Shown: piece by piece, positions 27,069 through 35,812 of the stretch
Position numbering within the stretch: position 1 is the first letter of the stretch
How the letters are laid out: the number at the start of each line of letters is the position of its first letter
Origin: CAVURS01 sp963795385
Lineage (GTDB): Bacteria; Actinomycetota; Actinomycetes; Actinomycetales; CAVURS01
Assembly (NCBI GenBank): GCA_963795385.1
Contig: CAWCHK010000003.1
Coordinates: forward strand, 1 to 64,000
Direction: 5' to 3'
Length of the DNA stretch: 64,000 nt
The notes under the pieces: model-generated
What the model saw: only the letters and a program-made list of their open reading frames with translations
The model's database searches: none
Told to the model about the DNA's origin: nothing
Made by a program: the position numbers and the translations under genes

Positions 27069-28216
27069 GTGTGACTGCGGCCCAAGGGTTCCGGGCCTCC
27101 GGCGTCGCCGCCGGGCTGAAGTCCAGCGGCGCCCCCGATGTGGCCCTGGTGGTCAACGACGGCCCGGCCGCCGCGGCCGCTGCGGTCTATACGATCAACC
27201 GGTGCCGGGCCCATCCGGTGCTGTGGAGCGAGCAGGCGAGCTCGGACGGTGTGGTGCGGGCCGTGGTGCTGAACTCGGGTGGGGCGAACTGCTACACCGG
27301 CACCGCCGGCTTCCGCACGACGCACTCCACGGCCGAGCGGGTGGGGGAGCTGCTATCGATCTCACCCGTGGACGTGGTCGTCTGCTCGACCGGCCTGATC
27401 GGTGAAAAGCTAGATGAGTCAACGCTTTTCGCAGGTGTCGACGGTGCAGCCGCGGCCTTGGCGGCGGACGGTGGGCTGCTCGCCGCGACCGCGATCATGA
27501 CCACCGACACCCACCCGAAGCAGGCCGTGGCCCAGGGCGACGGCTGGGTGGTGGGCGGCATGGCCAAGGGGGCCGGCATGCTCGCACCGGCCCTCGCGAC
27601 GATGCTCGTGGTGCTCACCACCGACGCCGATGTGGACGCCGAGACCTGCGACCGGGCGCTCCGGGCGGCCACCCGCACGACCTTCGACCGGCTGGACTCG
27701 GACGGGTGCATGTCGACCAACGACACCGTGCTGCTGATGGCGAGCGCGGCCGCCGGGATGGCGCCCTCCGAGGCCGCCTTCGCGGCGGCGGTGCGAGCCG
27801 TGTGCCACGACCTGGCCCAGCAGCTGATGCGGGACGCCGAGGGCTCCGACCACGACATCGCGATCGAGGTGACCGAGGCGGCGACCGAGGACGACGCGGT
27901 CGAGGTCGGCCGGGCCGTCGCGCGCAGCAACCTGTTCAAGGCTGCGGTCTTCGGCCGGGACGCCAACTGGGGCCGGATCCTGGCCGCCGTCGGGACGACG
28001 CAGGCGGAGTTCGAGCCGGGCGCGCTCGACGTCGCCATCAACGGCGTGTGGATCGCGCAGGGCGGCGAGCCCGGCCAGTCCCGGGACCTGGTCGACCTCT
28101 CCGGCCGCGACGTGCACGTGGTCGTCAACCTGCACGCCGGCTCCGCGGCGGCGACGGTGTGGACCAACGACCTGACCCACGCCTACGTGCACGAGAACTC
28201 GGCCTACAGCTCATGA
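27065..28216 (+). CDS. argJ: bifunctional ornithine acetyltransferase / N-acetylglutamate synthase
   Basis: Transfers acetyl from N-acetylornithine to glutamate, which makes the pathway cyclic; bifunctional forms also use acetyl-CoA. It has 383 residues. Self-cleavage into two chains is expected just before the Thr in KGAGMLAPALATMLVVLTTD. Other family marks are ATAIMTTDTHPKQAV and the C-terminal THAYVHENSAYSS. The GTG start overlaps the argC stop (GTGA); the open frame upstream of it is a shadow of argC. Confidence 0.96.
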   Translation: MSVTAAQGFRASGVAAGLKSSGAPDVALVVNDGPAAAAAAVYTINRCRAHPVLWSEQASSDGVVRAVVLNSGGANCYTGTAGFRTTHSTAERVGELLSISPVDVVVCSTGLIGEKLDESTLFAGVDGAAAALAADGGLLAATAIMTTDTHPKQAVAQGDGWVVGGMAKGAGMLAPALATMLVVLTTDADVDAETCDRALRAATRTTFDRLDSDGCMSTNDTVLLMASAAAGMAPSEAAFAAAVRAVCHDLAQQLMRDAEGSDHDIAIEVTEAATEDDAVEVGRAVARSNLFKAAVFGRDANWGRILAAVGTTQAEFEPGALDVAINGVWIAQGGEPGQSRDLVDLSGRDVHVVVNLHAGSAAATVWTNDLTHAYVHENSAYSS

Positions 28217-29124
28217 GCGCCATGCCGACGTGGCCGGCCGAAGCCAAGGCCCAGGTGCTGGTCGAGGCGCTGCCGTGGCTGGAGCGCTTCCACGGGGCGC
28301 TCGTCGTGGTGAAGTACGGCGGCGCGGCGATGGTCGATCCGGCGCTGACCGCCGCCTTCGCCGAGGACATCGTCTTCCTGCGCCACGCCGGGCTCCGGCC
28401 GGTCGTCGTACACGGCGGTGGCCCGCAGATCAACCAGATGCTCGGCCGGCTCGGCATCAGGAGCGAGTTCAAGGGCGGCTTGCGGGTCACCAGCCCTGAG
28501 GCGATGGACGTGGTCCGGATGGTCCTGACCGGCCAGGTCGGGCGCGGCCTGGTCGGGCTGATCAACCGGCACGGGCCGTTCGCCGTCGGAATGTCCGGTG
28601 AGGACGCGCACCTGTTCGGAGCCCGTCGCCGCGGCACCGTCGTCGACGGCGAGGACATCGACCTCGGGCTGGTGGGCGAGGTCGTCGAGGTCCGCCCGTC
28701 CGCCGTGCTCGACCTGCTCGAGGCCGGCCGGATCCCGGTCGTGTCGACGGTCGCGCCGGACCTGGACTCCACCGACGGCCAGGTGCTCAACGTGAACGCG
28801 GACTCCGCGGCCGCCTCGCTCGCGGTGGCGCTGGGCGCCGCGAAGCTGGTGGTCCTCACCGACGTCGAGGGGCTCTACGCCGACTGGCCCGACCGCACCT
28901 CGCTGGTCAGCCGGGTGACAGCCGGGGAGCTCGCTCGCCTGCTGCCCTCGCTGGAGGCCGGCATGGTCCCCAAGATGGAGGCCTGCCTGCACGCCGTGCG
29001 GGGCGGCGTCCCTCAAGCGCACGTCGTCGACGGGCGGGTGGCCCACTCGATCCTGCTCGAGGTCTTCACCTCCGAGGGGATCGGGACCATGGTGCTGCCG
29101 GACGAGGTCGCCGCCCATGAGTGA
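28213..29124 (+). CDS. argB: N-acetylglutamate kinase
   Basis: Phosphorylates N-acetylglutamate and is usually the feedback-controlled step in cyclic arginine pathways. It has 303 residues of the amino-acid-kinase fold: VVKYGGAAMVDPAL, VVVHGGGPQINQMLGRLGI, and VNADSAAASLAVALGAAKL followed by VLTDVEGLY. The ATG overlaps the argJ stop by 4 bp, and the 3' end overlaps argD by 8 bp. Confidence 0.97.
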   Translation: MSAMPTWPAEAKAQVLVEALPWLERFHGALVVVKYGGAAMVDPALTAAFAEDIVFLRHAGLRPVVVHGGGPQINQMLGRLGIRSEFKGGLRVTSPEAMDVVRMVLTGQVGRGLVGLINRHGPFAVGMSGEDAHLFGARRRGTVVDGEDIDLGLVGEVVEVRPSAVLDLLEAGRIPVVSTVAPDLDSTDGQVLNVNADSAAASLAVALGAAKLVVLTDVEGLYADWPDRTSLVSRVTAGELARLLPSLEAGMVPKMEACLHAVRGGVPQAHVVDGRVAHSILLEVFTSEGIGTMVLPDEVAAHE

Positions 29125-30364
29125 CCTCGCGACCCCCCCGAGCATCGATGCCGCGCTGCCGGCGACCGGCGAGGACTCGACGCGATGGCTCGAGCGCTAC
29201 GCCGGGTCGGTGATGCCGACGTACGGCCGGCCGCAGCGCGTCCTGGTCCGGGGGGAGGGCTGCTGGGTGTGGGACGCCGACGGCCGGCGCTACCTCGACC
29301 TGCTCGGCGGCATCGCGACCTCGTCGCTCGGCCACGCCCATCCGCTGCTGGTCTCGACCGTGACCGCGCAGCTCGCCACCCTCGGCCACGTCTCCAACTT
29401 CTTCGCGACGGCCCCGCAGGTCGCCCTGGCCGAGCGGCTGCTGGGCATCCTGGAGGCGCCGGCCGGCTCGGCGGTGTTCTTCTGCAACTCCGGGGCCGAG
29501 GCCAACGAGGCGGCGTTCAAGATGTCGCGGCGTACCGGCCGCACCCGGGTCGTCGCGGCCGAGGGCGGCTTCCACGGCCGGACCATGGGCGCCCTCGCGC
29601 TGACCCACAAGCCGGCCTACCGCGAGCCCTTCGCGCCGCTCCCGGGCGACGTCGTGCACGTGCCCTACGGCGACGTCGAGGCGTTGCGGTCGGCGGTCGA
29701 CGGGACCGTCGCCGCCGTGGTCCTGGAGCCGATCCAGGGCGAGGCGGGTGTCATCCCGGCGCCCGACGGCTACCTGCGGGCCGCGCGCGAGCTGACGACG
29801 GCGGCCGGCGCGCTGCTGGTCCTCGATGAGGTGCAGACCGGGATCGGCCGCACCGGAGCCTGGTTCGCGCACACCCGGCACGGCGTCGTCCCGGACGTCG
29901 TCACCCTCGCCAAGGGGCTCGGCGGCGGCATCCCGATCGGTGCGGCGGTGGCGCTCGGCGGGAGCGCGGCGGCGCTGCTCGGCGCCGGGCAGCACGGCAC
30001 GACGTACGGCGGCAACCCCGTCTCCTCCGCCGCGGGGCTGGCGGTGCTGCACGCCATCGAGCGGGACGGGCTGCTGGGCAACGTCCAGCTGGTCGGCGGC
30101 CGCCTTCGTGACGGCGTCCTCGCCCTGGGTCACCCGCTGGTCGCCGGAGTCCGCGGCGAGGGGCTGTTGCTGGCGATCGGGCTCCGAGCGCCGGTCGCCG
30201 CAGCGGCGGCGGCCTGCGCCCTGGAGGCCGGCTTCATCGTGAACGCCGTGACGCCCGACACGCTGCGACTCGCGCCCGCGCTGGTCCTCGGGCCGGAGCA
30301 GGCAGACTCCTTCGTCGCGGCGCTCCCGGCCATCCTGGACGCAACCTCGACGAAGGGCGACTGA
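29117..30364 (+). CDS. argD: acetylornithine aminotransferase
   Basis: PLP class III aminotransferase making N-acetylornithine from the semialdehyde and glutamate. It has 415 residues. Cofactor and substrate features are VFFCNSGAEANEAAFKMSRR, LDEVQTGIGRTGAWFAH with the PLP Asp-type residues, and the Schiff-base Lys in TLAKGLGGGIPIGAAVA. The ATG lies 8 bp inside argB. Acetylornithine specificity is inferred from position in the arg cluster. Confidence 0.96.
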   Translation: MSDLATPPSIDAALPATGEDSTRWLERYAGSVMPTYGRPQRVLVRGEGCWVWDADGRRYLDLLGGIATSSLGHAHPLLVSTVTAQLATLGHVSNFFATAPQVALAERLLGILEAPAGSAVFFCNSGAEANEAAFKMSRRTGRTRVVAAEGGFHGRTMGALALTHKPAYREPFAPLPGDVVHVPYGDVEALRSAVDGTVAAVVLEPIQGEAGVIPAPDGYLRAARELTTAAGALLVLDEVQTGIGRTGAWFAHTRHGVVPDVVTLAKGLGGGIPIGAAVALGGSAAALLGAGQHGTTYGGNPVSSAAGLAVLHAIERDGLLGNVQLVGGRLRDGVLALGHPLVAGVRGEGLLLAIGLRAPVAAAAAACALEAGFIVNAVTPDTLRLAPALVLGPEQADSFVAALPAILDATSTKGD

Positions 30365-30365
30365 C

Positions 30366-31298
30366 GTGCTCCGACACTTCCTGCGTGACGACGACCTCAC
30401 ACCGGCCGAGCAGCTCGCGGTGCTCGACCTCGCGGGAGCGATGAAGCAGGAGCGCTACGCCCGCCGGCCGCTGGACGGCCCCCGGGCCGTGGCGGTCATC
30501 TTCGACAAGCCCTCCACCCGCACCCGGGTGTCGTTCAGCATCGGCATCGCCGAGCTCGGCGGCTACCCGCTGGTCATCGACGCGCAGTCCAGCCAGCTCG
30601 GCCGGGGCGAGCCGATCGCCGACACCGCAAGGGTGCTCGACCGGCAGGTCGCGGCCATCGTCTGGCGGACATTCGGCCAGGAGCGGATAGAGCAGATGGC
30701 TGCGGCCAGCTCGGTGCCCGTCGTCAACGCGCTGACCGACCAGTTCCACCCCTGCCAGATCCTGGCCGACCTGCAGACCGTGCGTGAGCACCGCGGCGAG
30801 CTGCCCGGCCTGACACTGACCTATCTCGGCGACGGCGCCAACAACATGTCGCACTCCTACCTCCTGGGTGGCGCGACCGCGGGCATGCACGTGCGGGTCG
30901 GCGCACCCGAGAGCTACCAGCCCGACCCGGCCGTCCTGGCCGCAGCGGCTGAGATCGCCCGCGGCACAGGGGGTTCGGTCCTGTTCACCTCCGACCCGGC
31001 CGCCGCCGCCGACGGAGCCGACGTCCTGGCGACGGACACCTGGGTCTCGATGGGGCAGGAGGGCGAGAAGGCCGAGCGCGCCTCCGGGCAGAGCCCGTTC
31101 GCGCCGTACGCCGTCGACGCCGAGGCCCTGGCGCGGGCCGATGACCGAGCGGTCGTCCTGCACTGCCTCCCGGCCTACCGCGGCCTGGAGATCGCGGCCG
31201 AGGTGATCGACGGCCCCCATTCCGTCGTCTGGGACGAGGCGGAGAACCGGCTGCACGCGCAGAAGGCGCTCCTGACCTGGTTGCTCGAGCAGCGATGA
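30366..31298 (+). CDS. argF: ornithine carbamoyltransferase
   Basis: Makes citrulline from ornithine and carbamoyl phosphate. It has 310 residues. The carbamoyl phosphate site is FDKPSTRTRVSFSIGIAELGG-like (STRT), with DQFHPCQILADLQT. The ornithine site includes HCLPAYRGLEI, where Tyr replaces the more common His of HCLPAHRG. The GTG start is one base after the argD stop. It overlaps argR by 4 bp. Confidence 0.96.
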   Translation: MLRHFLRDDDLTPAEQLAVLDLAGAMKQERYARRPLDGPRAVAVIFDKPSTRTRVSFSIGIAELGGYPLVIDAQSSQLGRGEPIADTARVLDRQVAAIVWRTFGQERIEQMAAASSVPVVNALTDQFHPCQILADLQTVREHRGELPGLTLTYLGDGANNMSHSYLLGGATAGMHVRVGAPESYQPDPAVLAAAAEIARGTGGSVLFTSDPAAAADGADVLATDTWVSMGQEGEKAERASGQSPFAPYAVDAEALARADDRAVVLHCLPAYRGLEIAAEVIDGPHSVVWDEAENRLHAQKALLTWLLEQR

Positions 31299-31801
31299 TC
31301 GCCCTCACCAAGACGGCCCGACACCAGCGGATCGCGGAGCTGCTCGAGCGCGAGGCCGTCCGGTCCCAGCCCGAGCTGGCGCAGCTGCTCGCCCGGGACG
31401 GCGTGGAGGTCGCCCAGGCCACCCTCTCGCGGGACCTGGACGAGCTGGGCGCGGTCAAGGTGCGCTCGGGGTCAGGTCTCGTCTACGCCCTGCCGGCCGA
31501 GGGCGGTGACCGGACGCCGCGGGTCGGCATCGGCCAGGAGGCCCTCGACGCGCGCCTGGCCCGGCTCTGCGCCGAGCTGCTCGTGACCGCCGACGGGTCG
31601 GCCAACCTGGTGGTGCTGCGGACGCCGCCCGGCGCGGCGCAGTTCCTGGCCTCGGCCCTGGACCACGCCGCCCTTGCCGGCGTGCTCGGCACGATCGCCG
31701 GCGACGACACCGTCCTGGTGATCACCCGGGCCCCCGACGGCGGCGCGGAGCTGGCGGAGCGGCTCGTCCTGCGGGCCGGCGAACCGGCCGACTCCCGCTG
31801 A
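31295..31801 (+). CDS. argR: arginine repressor
   Basis: Arginine-dependent hexameric repressor of arginine biosynthesis. It has 168 residues. The N-terminal winged helix contains RIAELLEREAVRSQPELAQL and the recognition segment EVAQATLSRDLDELGAVKV. The C-terminal oligomerisation/arginine-binding domain ends with a GTIAGDDTVLVITR motif, with Asp-Asp at the ligand site. It is encoded within its own target operon, downstream of argF, and should act on the paired boxes before argC. Confidence 0.96.
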   Translation: MIALTKTARHQRIAELLEREAVRSQPELAQLLARDGVEVAQATLSRDLDELGAVKVRSGSGLVYALPAEGGDRTPRVGIGQEALDARLARLCAELLVTADGSANLVVLRTPPGAAQFLASALDHAALAGVLGTIAGDDTVLVITRAPDGGAELAERLVLRAGEPADSR

Positions 31802-31903
31802 GCCCGGGGGCCGACCAGCCGGCCGTACCGACCGGCGTACCGACGGACACAGCAACCCAAGGCACCGACCGACGTAGCGACGACAGCGAAGAGGGCATCG
31901 ACG

Positions 31904-33334
31904 ATGAGCAAGGTCTTGACCAGCCTCCCGGAGGGTGAGCGGATCGGCATCGCGTTCTCCGGCGGCCTGGACACCTCAGTGGCGGTGGCCTGGATGCGGG
32001 AGAAGGGCGCCGTGCCGTGCACCTACACCGCCGACATCGGCCAGTACGACGAGCCGGACATCCAGGGGGTGCCGGCCCGGGCCCTGCAGTACGGCGCGGA
32101 GCTGGCCCGCATCGTCGACTGCCGGGCCGAGCTCGTCGAGGAGGGCCTGGCCGCGCTCGCCTGCGGCGCGTTCCACGTCCGCTCGGGCGGCCGGACGTAC
32201 TTCAACACGACCCCGCTGGGCCGGGCGGTCACGGGCACGCTGCTCGTCCGCGCGATGCACGAGGACGGCGTCGACATCTGGGGTGACGGCTCGACCTTCA
32301 AGGGCAACGACATCGAACGGTTCTACCGCTACGGGCTGTTGGCCAACCCCTCGTTGCGGATCTACAAGCCCTGGCTGGACGCGCGGTTCGTCGACGAGCT
32401 CGGAGGCCGGGCCGAGATGAGCCAGTGGCTCACCGAGCGCGGCCTGCCCTATCGCGACAGCCAGGAGAAGGCCTACTCGACCGACGCGAACATCTGGGGA
32501 GCGACCCACGAGGCGAAGACGCTCGAGCATCTCGACGTCTCGCTGGAGTCGGTCGAGCCGATCATGGGGGTCCGGTTCTGGGACCCCGCCGTCGAGATCG
32601 CGCCCGAGGACGTCACCGTCCGGTTCGAGCGCGGGCGTCCCGTCGCCATCAACGGCGTCCGCCACGCCGACGCCGTCGCCCTGGTCCACGAGGCCAACAC
32701 CATCGGCGGGCGGCACGGCCTCGGCATGTCCGACCAGATCGAGAACCGGATCATCGAGGCCAAGAGCCGTGGCATCTACGAGGCTCCCGGCATGGCCCTG
32801 CTCTGGGCGGCCTACGAGCGGCTGCTCAACGCGATCCACAACGAGGACACGATGGCGAACTACGCCGCGCAGGGGCGACGCCTCGGCCGGCTGATGTACG
32901 AGGGACGCTGGCTCGACCCGCAGTCGCTGATGCTGCGCGAGCCGCTCCAGCGCTGGATCGCCTCCGTGGTCACCGGCGAGGTGACGTTGCGGCTGCGCCG
33001 CGGCGACGACTACACGATCGTGCGCACCGAGGGGCCGGCCTTCTCCTATCACCCGGACAAGCTGTCGATGGAGCGGACCGAGAGCGCGGCGTTCGGCCCC
33101 ACCGACCGGATCGGCCAGCTGACCATGCGCAACCTCGATATCGCCGACTCCCGTGCCCTGCTGGAGCTCTACGCGGCCCAGCCGCTGGACCAGGGCCAGG
33201 TCCTCGTCGAGCACGGCACGCTGTTCGGGGAGCTGCCCGCGGGCGGCGCCGACCGGATCACGGCCAACCCAGGGGTCGCCGGCGACGAGGAGGCTGCGCT
33301 GGAGAGCGCGGCGATGGAAGGCGGGACCGACTGA
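31904..33334 (+). CDS. argG: argininosuccinate synthase (long, E. coli-like type)
   Basis: ATP-dependent condensation of citrulline and aspartate. It has 476 residues, longer than the ~400-residue class. Motifs resemble the Escherichia coli type: GERIGIAFSGGLDTSVAVAW (PP-loop), YFNTTPLGRAVTGT, IWGDGSTFKGNDIERFYRYG, GGRHGLGMSDQIENRIIEAK. A C-terminal Gly/Ala/Glu tail follows the conserved end. There is a 102-bp gap after argR without a visible ARG box, so argGH may have a separate promoter. Its stop overlaps the argH start by one base. Confidence 0.96.
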   Translation: MSKVLTSLPEGERIGIAFSGGLDTSVAVAWMREKGAVPCTYTADIGQYDEPDIQGVPARALQYGAELARIVDCRAELVEEGLAALACGAFHVRSGGRTYFNTTPLGRAVTGTLLVRAMHEDGVDIWGDGSTFKGNDIERFYRYGLLANPSLRIYKPWLDARFVDELGGRAEMSQWLTERGLPYRDSQEKAYSTDANIWGATHEAKTLEHLDVSLESVEPIMGVRFWDPAVEIAPEDVTVRFERGRPVAINGVRHADAVALVHEANTIGGRHGLGMSDQIENRIIEAKSRGIYEAPGMALLWAAYERLLNAIHNEDTMANYAAQGRRLGRLMYEGRWLDPQSLMLREPLQRWIASVVTGEVTLRLRRGDDYTIVRTEGPAFSYHPDKLSMERTESAAFGPTDRIGQLTMRNLDIADSRALLELYAAQPLDQGQVLVEHGTLFGELPAGGADRITANPGVAGDEEAALESAAMEGGTD

Positions 33335-34776
33335 TGGCCGGTCAGCCGGGGCGGCCGAGGTCCGAAGGGACGAACGCGGGCGCGCTGTGGGGCGGCCGGT
33401 TCAGCGGTGCACCGTCCGAGGCGCTGGCGGCCCTGTCGAAGAGCACCCACTTCGACTGGCGGCTGGCCCGGCACGACATCGCCGGCTCGCGGGCCCACGC
33501 GCGGGTGCTGCACGCCGCCGGGCTGCTCGACGACGTACAGCTGGCCGCGATGGTCGCGGCCCTCGACGCCCTCGAGGCCGATGTCGTCTCGGGTGCGTTC
33601 GGGCCGGAGCCGTCCGACGAGGACGTGCACAGCGCGCTGGAGCGCGGTCTGATCGAGCGGACCGGCGCCGAGCTGGGCGGGCGCCTGCGGGCCGGCCGCT
33701 CGCGCAACGACCAGATCGCGACGCTGGTCCGGATGTACCTGCGGGAGCACGCGCGGATCGTCTCCGGCAACATCCTCGATGTCGTGGACTCCCTTGTCGC
33801 ACAAGCGAAGTCACACGATGACGCCGCGATGCCCGGGCGGACGCACCTGCAGCACGCGCAGCCGGTGCTGCTGGCCCACCACCTGCTCGCTCACGCCTGG
33901 CCGCTCCTGCGGGACGTCGACCGGCTGCGCGACTGGGACCGCCGGGCCGCCGCGTCGCCGTACGGCTCGGGTGCTTTGGCGGGGTCCTCGTTGGGGCTGG
34001 ACCCGGCGGCGGTGGCGGCCGACCTCGGCTTCGACCGGCCGGTGGAGAACTCCATCGACGGTACGGCGTCGCGCGACGTCGTGGCCGAGTTCGCGTTCGT
34101 CGCAGCCATGGCGGGGGTCGACATCTCCCGGCTGGCCGAGGAGGTGGTGCTCTGGGCCACCAAGGAGTTCTCCTTCGTGACCCTCGACGACGCCTACTCC
34201 ACGGGGTCGAGCATCATGCCGCAGAAGAAGAACCCCGATGTGGCGGAGCTGGCCCGGGGCAAGGCCGGCCGGCTGATCGGTGACCTCACGGGGCTGCTGG
34301 CGACGCTCAAGGGGCTGCCGCTCGCGTACAACCGCGACCTGCAGGAGGACAAGGAGCCGGTGTTCGACCAGGTCGACACCCTGGAGGTGCTGCTCCCGGC
34401 CGTCGCGGGACTGGTCGCCACCCTGCGCTTCGACACCGACCGGATGTCCGCCCTCGCGCCCCAGGGCTTCGCCCTCGCCACGGACGTCGCGGAGTGGCTG
34501 GTCCGGCGCGGCGTGCCGTTCCGGGTAGCGCACGAGGTGGCCGGTGACTGCGTCCGGGCCTGTGAGGCCCAGGGGATCGAGCTCTGGGACCTCACGGACG
34601 ACCAGCTGGCCGCGATCTCGGCCGACCTCACGCCGCAGGTCCGCGAGGTCCTGTCGGTCGAGGGCTCGCTGGCGTCGAGGGACGCGGTCGGCGGGACCGC
34701 ACCCGCCCGGGTCGCCGAGCAGCTGATCGCCGCCGAGGCCGCACTGGCCGAGGCCCGGCTCTGGGCCGCCGGCTGA
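33334..34776 (+). CDS. argH: argininosuccinate lyase
   Basis: Cleaves argininosuccinate to arginine and fumarate, the final pathway step. It has 480 residues. The signature loop is STGSSIMPQKKNPDVAELAR with the catalytic Ser. LWGGRFSGAPSEALAALSKS near the N-terminus and GRTHLQHAQPVLLAHHLLAH are conserved. The fumarate produced could feed back through the TCA cycle, but the neighbouring sdh operon is separately promoted. Confidence 0.97.
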   Translation: MAGQPGRPRSEGTNAGALWGGRFSGAPSEALAALSKSTHFDWRLARHDIAGSRAHARVLHAAGLLDDVQLAAMVAALDALEADVVSGAFGPEPSDEDVHSALERGLIERTGAELGGRLRAGRSRNDQIATLVRMYLREHARIVSGNILDVVDSLVAQAKSHDDAAMPGRTHLQHAQPVLLAHHLLAHAWPLLRDVDRLRDWDRRAAASPYGSGALAGSSLGLDPAAVAADLGFDRPVENSIDGTASRDVVAEFAFVAAMAGVDISRLAEEVVLWATKEFSFVTLDDAYSTGSSIMPQKKNPDVAELARGKAGRLIGDLTGLLATLKGLPLAYNRDLQEDKEPVFDQVDTLEVLLPAVAGLVATLRFDTDRMSALAPQGFALATDVAEWLVRRGVPFRVAHEVAGDCVRACEAQGIELWDLTDDQLAAISADLTPQVREVLSVEGSLASRDAVGGTAPARVAEQLIAAEAALAEARLWAAG

Positions 34777-34788
34777 TCGGCTGACCTC

Positions 34789-34836
34789 CCCTCGCACCAG
34801 CCCTCGCACCAGCCCTCGCACCAGCCCTCGCACCAG
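34789..34836 (+). repeat. 12-bp tandem repeat (CCCTCGCACCAG x4)
   Basis: Four perfect copies in the argH-sdhC intergenic region, immediately after argH. Not part of a gene. Too short and without spacers to be CRISPR. Possible slippage-prone locus. Confidence 0.9.
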
Positions 34837-34870
34837 GCGCGCGGGCCGCCCGGTCCGATGGGGCAGAGCC

Positions 34871-34890
34871 AGTGTGGAAACAGTCACACT
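34871..34890 (+). promoter_or_regulatory. CRP/GlxR-like operator upstream of sdhCAB
   Basis: AGTGTG and CACACT form perfect 6-bp arms around an 8-bp spacer. The core TGTGG-AAACAG-TCACA matches the CRP consensus TGTGA-N6-TCACA at 9 of 10 positions. Its centre is about 64 bp upstream of the predicted start site, a class I activator position. Confidence 0.6.
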
Positions 34891-34909
34891 CCGCCAGGCC
34901 CCGAATCCT

Positions 34910-34938
34910 TTGCGGTACGGCGGTCGCGTCGGCAGACT
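34910..34938 (+). promoter_or_regulatory. predicted sdh promoter
   Basis: TTGCGG (34910-34915), 17-bp spacer, CAGACT (34933-34938). Predicted start near 34945 gives a ~43-nt leader to ATG 34988. Confidence 0.45.
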
Positions 34939-34987
34939 GCGCATTGGGGTTAGCGACGGTGCGACCCCGGCCTCGAAAGGTGCGTCG

Positions 34988-35812
34988 ATGAGTGTGCAGG
35001 ACAAGCCGGCGATGTCGGCGGGTGTCGGCCATCCGGGCCGGGCGCAGATCCCGGAGCGGACCCTGCGTACCGACCGCTGGTGGCTCTCGCCGCTGCTCTA
35101 CGTCATCGGCTTCACGGCCTGGCTGCTCTACGGCGTGATCCGGGCCGCGATGCAGACCGACTACTGGGTGCCGGCGTACCACTACCTCACGCCGTTCGCG
35201 TCGCCCTGCCTGTCGTCGTCGTGCGCGCCGGGGTCCAGCGTCTTCGGCACGCCGCTGCCGGACTTCCCGGCCCTGATCCCGTTCGCGGTGCTGACGCTGC
35301 CGTTCCTGCTGGCCTTCCGGCTCACCTGCTACTACTACCGCAAGGCCTACTACCGGGCGTTCTGGCTGTCGCCGCCGGCCTGCGCGGTGGCCGAGCCGCA
35401 CACGGCGTACACCGGGGAGCGGCGCTTCCCGCTGGTCCTGCAGAACGCGCACCGGTACTTCTTCTACGCCGCGGTCCTGATCTCGCTGATCAACACCTGG
35501 GACGCCATCGACGCCTTCCACGGCAAGGACGGCGGCTTCGGCATCGGGCTCGGCACCGTGATCATGGTCGCCAACGTGGTGCTGCTCTGGGCGTACACGG
35601 TCTCCTGCCACAGCTGCCGCAGCATCATGGGCGGCAAGCTCACCCACTTCTCCAAGCACCCGGTCCGCTACCGGCTCTGGGTCCAGATCTCCAAGCTCAA
35701 CGGCCGCCACATGCAGCTGGCCCTGGTGACGCTGGTCTCGCTGGTCGTGACCGACGCCTACATCGGCCTGGTGGCCGCCGGCCACCTCTCGGACCTGAGG
35801 ATCATCAATTGA
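34988..35812 (+). CDS. sdhC: succinate dehydrogenase membrane anchor subunit
   Basis: Integral membrane subunit anchoring succinate dehydrogenase and passing electrons to quinone. It has 274 residues, close to the anchor of the Mycobacterium Sdh1 complex (Rv0249c type), not the small SdhC/SdhD pair. About five to six transmembrane helices are visible: LSPLLYVIGFTAWLLYGVI, LIPFAVLTLPFLLAFRLTCY, YFFYAAVLISLINTW, GTVIMVANVVLLWAYTV, and MQLALVTLVSLVVTDAYIGL. Several His residues near the helices could ligate heme. ATG 34988 has AAAGG upstream. It overlaps sdhA by 4 bp. Confidence 0.85.
   Translation: MSVQDKPAMSAGVGHPGRAQIPERTLRTDRWWLSPLLYVIGFTAWLLYGVIRAAMQTDYWVPAYHYLTPFASPCLSSSCAPGSSVFGTPLPDFPALIPFAVLTLPFLLAFRLTCYYYRKAYYRAFWLSPPACAVAEPHTAYTGERRFPLVLQNAHRYFFYAAVLISLINTWDAIDAFHGKDGGFGIGLGTVIMVANVVLLWAYTVSCHSCRSIMGGKLTHFSKHPVRYRLWVQISKLNGRHMQLALVTLVSLVVTDAYIGLVAAGHLSDLRIIN

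Noticed and set aside
34789..34836. Tandem repeats as a possible CRISPR array
   Set aside because: Units are 12 bp with no spacers, and no cas genes are near.
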